9,166 bases of DNA. Origin: DASXRU01 sp039933315. GTDB lineage: Bacteria > Acidobacteriota > Blastocatellia > Pyrinomonadales > Pyrinomonadaceae. Made by a program: the position numbers and the translations under genes. Location: NCBI GenBank assembly GCA_039933315.1, contig JBDTOI010000160.1:1-9166 (forward strand). Direction: 5' to 3'. Each line of letters starts with the position of its first letter. The stretch's first letter is position 1. Shown in pieces: positions 6,449-9,166 of the stretch. The notes under the pieces are model-generated. The model was not told where the DNA came from. It searched no databases and saw nothing but the letters and a program-made list of their open reading frames with translations.

Positions 6449-6486
6449 TTCGTGTTCTTTCGTGAAATCTCACGAAGCAACACGAA
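6449..6486. repeat. Hairpin of the TTCGTGTTCTTTCGTGA type
   Basis: The arms 6449-6465 and 6470-6486 pair at 15 of 17 positions around loop AATC. It lies 28 bases past the M20 peptidase stop in that gene's direction, where it could act as a terminator, but the T-rich stretch beyond it is poor and distant. The wording of the arm suggests a dispersed repeat. The rest of the 161-base gap (6354-6514) holds only the hydrolase ribosome site. Confidence 0.6.
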
Positions 6487-6514
6487 CCAGCGCCGCCCGT
6501 CAGGTCGCCATCGC

Positions 6515-8044
6515 CTATCGCATGGTCATCAGCGCGGCGAAGGTTTCAATTCCATCCCAGAGGTTTTGCAGTCTGATGTTTTCATTCTCGGCGTGCTGAT
6601 TGTTGTCGTAGTTAGCGATGGGAACGGTGATAGTGACCGTGTTGAGCTGCCCGGTAACGATTGACAGTGGCAAACTGCCGCCTGAGGTTGGCAACCTGAC
6701 GATTGGATCGCTCGAGGTTGATTGCACTGCTTCGATCACGGCGAGAGAAATCGGCAGATCCATGCGCGTGCGCTCGGCATTGTAACCGCCGGCTCGATGG
6801 ATGACCTTTGCGATCAGCGGATGTTCCCGCCGCTCGCTATCGGTGGGATCGCGGTCGAGCACGTGGAAACCCTGTTTACGAATGTGATCTCTAAGGCGTT
6901 CAGCCTGCCGGCGATAGTCATTGCCTTTGACCAAACGCAGGTCGAGCACGGCCGTGGCGGTGGTGGGGATAACGTTGCGGGCGAGGGCGCCGACATCACC
7001 ACTACTCATGCCGTTGATATTCAGACCCGGAAGATTGATTAGCTCCAGCAGGCTCTTACCCGCGCCTTCGGTGCGCGCCAAACCGAGTTGAGATCGAAGC
7101 TCGTCGTCATACTGCGGCGCTCCCGCAATCGCGCCTCGTTCCGCTTCACCGAGGGGCTCGACGTCGTCGTACCATCCGGCGATCGTCACCCGTCCCGATT
7201 CATCTTTCATCGAAGCGAGCAAACGGGTCAAAAGCGTAGCTGGATTCGGGGCCCAGTTACCGTAATGGCCGCTATGCAAAGGACGCTTCGCTCCGTAAAC
7301 CGTGACGTCAACATTTGTATCGCCGCGCACGCCAAATACAACCTGCTTCCGCCCCGATTGATGCACGGGGCCGTCGCAAATAATCCAGGCGTCAGCCTGC
7401 AGTAGTTTCTGGTGCAGATTGATGATTTCTGCCAGGTGCGGCGAGCCGGCTTCCTCTTCTCCTTCAAAGAAGAATTTCAGGTTTGAAGTGAAGGGAATAG
7501 CCTGCGACTTCAGGGCGTCAAAGGCGGAAAGAATTGCCATTACCCCGGCCTTATCGTCAGAAGCCGAACGCGCGTAGAGTCGCCATTCTCCATTGATCGA
7601 TTCATTCTCTGCAGGCAAAGGCAACGGTTTGCCGCCCGCTTCCAGCGCTGCCGAACGCAATGCAGGCTGCCACGGCTGGCTGCCGGTCCATTGTTTCGGA
7701 TCAGTCGGCTGGCCATCGTAGTGTGCGTAGAGTACCAGCGTGCGTTTGGCGCCGGGAGTGTTCCACTCGCCATAGACTGCCGGCGGAGCGCCAGCGCTTT
7801 TCGCTTCCAGCAAACGCGGGTTCAAGCCGCGGCGCTTCATCATCTCGATGATCAGTTGAGCGTTCTTGCGAATATTTGGACCATCGGCGGCGACATTGGG
7901 AAGAGACAGGAGATCGAGGAACTCCTTAAAGATGCGATGGGCGTTGGCCTGGCGATAGTCGCGGGCCTTCTGCGGCACGTTCGCCTGGGCCAACAGCGAA
8001 GCGGGCAGCAACAGGATAGCCAGGAGGAGAATTATGGAGCGCAT
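6515..8044 (-). CDS. Exported M20-family metallopeptidase (dipeptidase/carboxypeptidase type)
   Basis: The 509-residue protein has a signal peptide at 1-20 (MRSI, long Leu/Ile/Ala core, cleavage after LLAQ). It should be a di-zinc exopeptidase acting in the periplasm or outside. M20 motifs appear in order: YAHYDGQP (106-113; ligand H108, with D110), ARSASDDKAG (158-167; the bridging Asp), EGEEEAGS (194-201; E197 as general base, E198 as ligand), ICDGP (222-226; D224) and QHAENENI (483-490; C-terminal ligand H484). The lid/dimerisation domain lies between, starting near GVRGDTNVDVTV (238-249) and containing PLHSGHYG. All expected metal residues are present. I chose ATG 8044; a TTG at 8080 would add 12 residues before the signal peptide. 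No Shine-Dalgarno is obvious. Substrate range is unknown. Confidence 0.92.
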   Translation of the reverse strand: MRSIILLLAILLLPASLLAQANVPQKARDYRQANAHRIFKEFLDLLSLPNVAADGPNIRKNAQLIIEMMKRRGLNPRLLEAKSAGAPPAVYGEWNTPGAKRTLVLYAHYDGQPTDPKQWTGSQPWQPALRSAALEAGGKPLPLPAENESINGEWRLYARSASDDKAGVMAILSAFDALKSQAIPFTSNLKFFFEGEEEAGSPHLAEIINLHQKLLQADAWIICDGPVHQSGRKQVVFGVRGDTNVDVTVYGAKRPLHSGHYGNWAPNPATLLTRLLASMKDESGRVTIAGWYDDVEPLGEAERGAIAGAPQYDDELRSQLGLARTEGAGKSLLELINLPGLNINGMSSGDVGALARNVIPTTATAVLDLRLVKGNDYRRQAERLRDHIRKQGFHVLDRDPTDSERREHPLIAKVIHRAGGYNAERTRMDLPISLAVIEAVQSTSSDPIVRLPTSGGSLPLSIVTGQLNTVTITVPIANYDNNQHAENENIRLQNLWDGIETFAALMTMR

Positions 8045-8118
8045 GTGGCGTTGGATTGTAACAAAGGCGACGGTATTCAAGAATTGATTCCGGAGAGCAA
8101 TCCACGCAGTGGCATGAA

Positions 8119-8217
8119 GTCAGTATCACCACGCGGTAGCTGGTGAGTAGTACCAGGCTTACCCACTGAGTTGTCGCTGCAAGTGAGACCCACCCGCTAC
8201 CGGGTGATGGTCCTGAC
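8119..8217. repeat. Inverted pair of CGGTAGC-core palindromic repeats
   Basis: The left copy (8119-8152) reads GTCAGTATCACC, then CGGTAGCTGGTGAGT. The right copy (8183-8217, read on the - strand) reads GTCAGGACCATCACC, then CGGTAGCGGGTGGGT. They align with a few substitutions and small indels, in inverted orientation about 30 bases apart. Each contains an internal GGTG/CACC-type palindrome. The pair occupies most of the 214-base gap between two - strand genes. I see no promoter clear enough to call there. Confidence 0.65.
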
Positions 8218-8258
8218 CTCATGGGACCGCCGGGAGCACGACTTCCGCGACCAGATCT

Positions 8259-8975
8259 CTACCACGAAGCGGAGAACACCAGCAGCGGATAAGCCGCTAT
8301 ACAAACTAGTAACGCGTAAACCCACTTGTTGGCGAAATTTAAGGCGTACTTTGAAACAAAAGGCGCCGGGTCATCCGGGTTGAAATAGATGAAACCAGCC
8401 AGCAATTGCGTCTTGTCGATTTGGTCGCCTGTGTCCGGCCCCTTCATCTCTCGCTTCAGCATCAATAAGCGATAGCCGAAGTAAACCGCAGCGACAATCG
8501 CCAGCAGTGTGGCCGCCCATGTGGTTAACCGAACGGTGTTCCACAGCAAGTCCATCCGTTCGTCGTTGATGAAGACGACGTAGACAGATTCAGAGGCCAT
8601 CTTGAGCGCGCCCAGCAAACGGAACGAGTCCCATAAGCGGGCAGTCAGCAACGTGGCGCGACCTTGATACTTCAGGTAATCCTGATTTACGGCGCTTGAG
8701 AGTTTCCTTTGCGACATGATCGTGCCGTACTTCATCAGGAGGAGGAGGAGTTGCAGATCGATGGCCATCGCCGGTACACGGAAAACTGAGATGATGCTCT
8801 TCGCTGCCGACACTTCAACGTCGCCACGCAGGTTCATGAAGACAGGAATGCTTTCCGGTAACGCGGAGTAGAAGTAGATGAGGACCGCAATCGGAAAGAA
8901 GGTTAAGGCGACAACAATATTCTCCAGAGTGAAGCTCGTGTAATCGCCTAAGCGGTCCGATGATTTAGACGTCAT
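8259..8975 (-). CDS. Five-helix membrane protein with DUF1648-like and DUF5808-like segments
   Basis: The 238-residue integral membrane protein has predicted transmembrane segments near residues 19-37, 62-82, 116-136 (weaker), 149-171 and 217-236. After helix 1, the stretch SALPESIPVFMNLRGDVE (37-54) follows the DUF1648 pattern (LPxxIPxHxNxxG), although the usual His is replaced by Phe. Between helices 4 and 5, GFIYFNPDDPAPFVSKYAL (194-212) matches the DUF5808 signature (YxNPDDPxxFV). Proteins with this pairing are mostly uncharacterised; some DUF1648 relatives belong to SdpI-type immunity or signalling membrane proteins, but no partner toxin or ArsR-type regulator is visible here. The ATG at 8975 is the only good start before helix 1, without a Shine-Dalgarno. 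The stop lies 42 bases beyond the CGGTAGC repeat pair. Confidence 0.75.
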   Translation of the reverse strand: MTSKSSDRLGDYTSFTLENIVVALTFFPIAVLIYFYSALPESIPVFMNLRGDVEVSAAKSIISVFRVPAMAIDLQLLLLLMKYGTIMSQRKLSSAVNQDYLKYQGRATLLTARLWDSFRLLGALKMASESVYVVFINDERMDLLWNTVRLTTWAATLLAIVAAVYFGYRLLMLKREMKGPDTGDQIDKTQLLAGFIYFNPDDPAPFVSKYALNFANKWVYALLVCIAAYPLLVFSASW

Positions 8976-8989
8976 AATCGAGAAGCAAC

Positions 8990-9091
8990 GCGGCTCTGCC
9001 GCCGCACAGTGCCGTGAGGCTCTGCCTCTCCGGGGTCAACTCTCAACGGAATGAGGCTACGCCTCCGTGCTTCGAGGAGCAGCCTCGAAGC
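8990..9091. repeat. Array of four small GC-rich hairpins
   Basis: Four stem-loops follow each other: GCGGC-TCT-GCCGC (8990-9002), GAGGC-TCT-GCCTC (9016-9028), GAGGC-TAC-GCCTC (9053-9065) and GCTTCGAGG-AGCAG-CCTCGAAGC (9069-9091). They lie upstream of the - strand membrane protein gene, beginning 15 bases before its start codon. No ORF with coding features is present between 8976 and 9166. Whether this is a leader structure or repeat debris is unclear. Confidence 0.55.
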
Positions 9092-9113
9092 TTAGATTAA
9101 GCCGCCAGACATT

Positions 9114-9166
9114 GTAGGGGCGGCACTCCGTGGCCGCCCCTTCTTTTTGCGCGACGGAGAGGGGCG
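9114..9166. repeat. REP-like inverted hairpin pair, copy 3 (cut by window end)
   Basis: The left arm 9114-9140 is identical to that of copy 1 (27 of 27 bases). After a 20-base spacer, the window ends in AGAGGGGCG (9158-9166), which matches the beginning of the right arm of copy 1, so the second hairpin probably continues outside the window. Confidence 0.8.

Noticed and set aside
8045..8080. TTG start for the M20 peptidase at 8080.
   Set aside because: The signal peptide begins at ATG 8044 and the extra 12 residues would precede it.
8976..9166. tRNA or small RNA gene in the last non-coding stretch.
   Set aside because: The hairpins do not form a cloverleaf and no T-loop or CCA-type end is visible.

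Overview
The window is chromosomal DNA of a moderately GC-rich bacterium. My best guess is an Acidobacteriota of the Blastocatellia type. The basis is a secreted metzincin fused to a two-part DUF4214 region, exported M20 and dienelactone-hydrolase enzymes, and gaps full of several palindromic repeat families. This is an inference from gene content; no marker gene is present. I see no phage genes, transposase, CRISPR array, rRNA or tRNA.

Layout: (1) 1-987, + strand, the 3' part of a SAM-dependent methyltransferase with a C-terminal Ig-like domain; its start lies before the window. (2) 988-1122, a pair of inverted REP-like hairpins with a terminator-like hairpin between them, filling the gap between two convergent genes. 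(3) 1126-3252, - strand, a secreted zinc metalloprotease with DUF4214. (4) A 229-bp divergent gap with a repeat hairpin. (5) Three + strand genes: free methionine-(R)-sulfoxide reductase (3482-3991), a MobB-like P-loop NTPase (4143-4802) and a single-domain rhodanese (4986-5318). They are separated by two different inverted-repeat elements, so they are co-oriented but not a tight operon. (6) 5316-5399, a long inverted repeat that takes in the stop codons of two convergent genes. (7) Three - strand genes for exported or membrane proteins: dienelactone hydrolase family protein (5397-6353), M20 metallopeptidase (6515-8044) and a five-helix DUF1648/DUF5808-like membrane protein (8259-8975), again with palindromes in each gap. 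(8) 8976-9166, non-coding, with a string of mini-hairpins and a third REP-like pair cut by the window end.

Functionally, the cell-envelope side (protease, M20 peptidase, exported hydrolase) suits a heterotroph degrading peptides and esters outside the cytoplasm. The + strand trio is cytoplasmic, with a sulfur or redox flavour: methionine sulfoxide repair, a cysteine-rich MobB-like NTPase and a sulfurtransferase. A functional link among the three is only a hypothesis.

The most notable signal is non-coding. Every intergenic gap holds a palindromic element, and about seven sequence types can be distinguished. One type occurs three times in the same orientation, with compensated stem changes and reproducible left/right asymmetry. 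I did not find a clear new defence or biosynthetic system.
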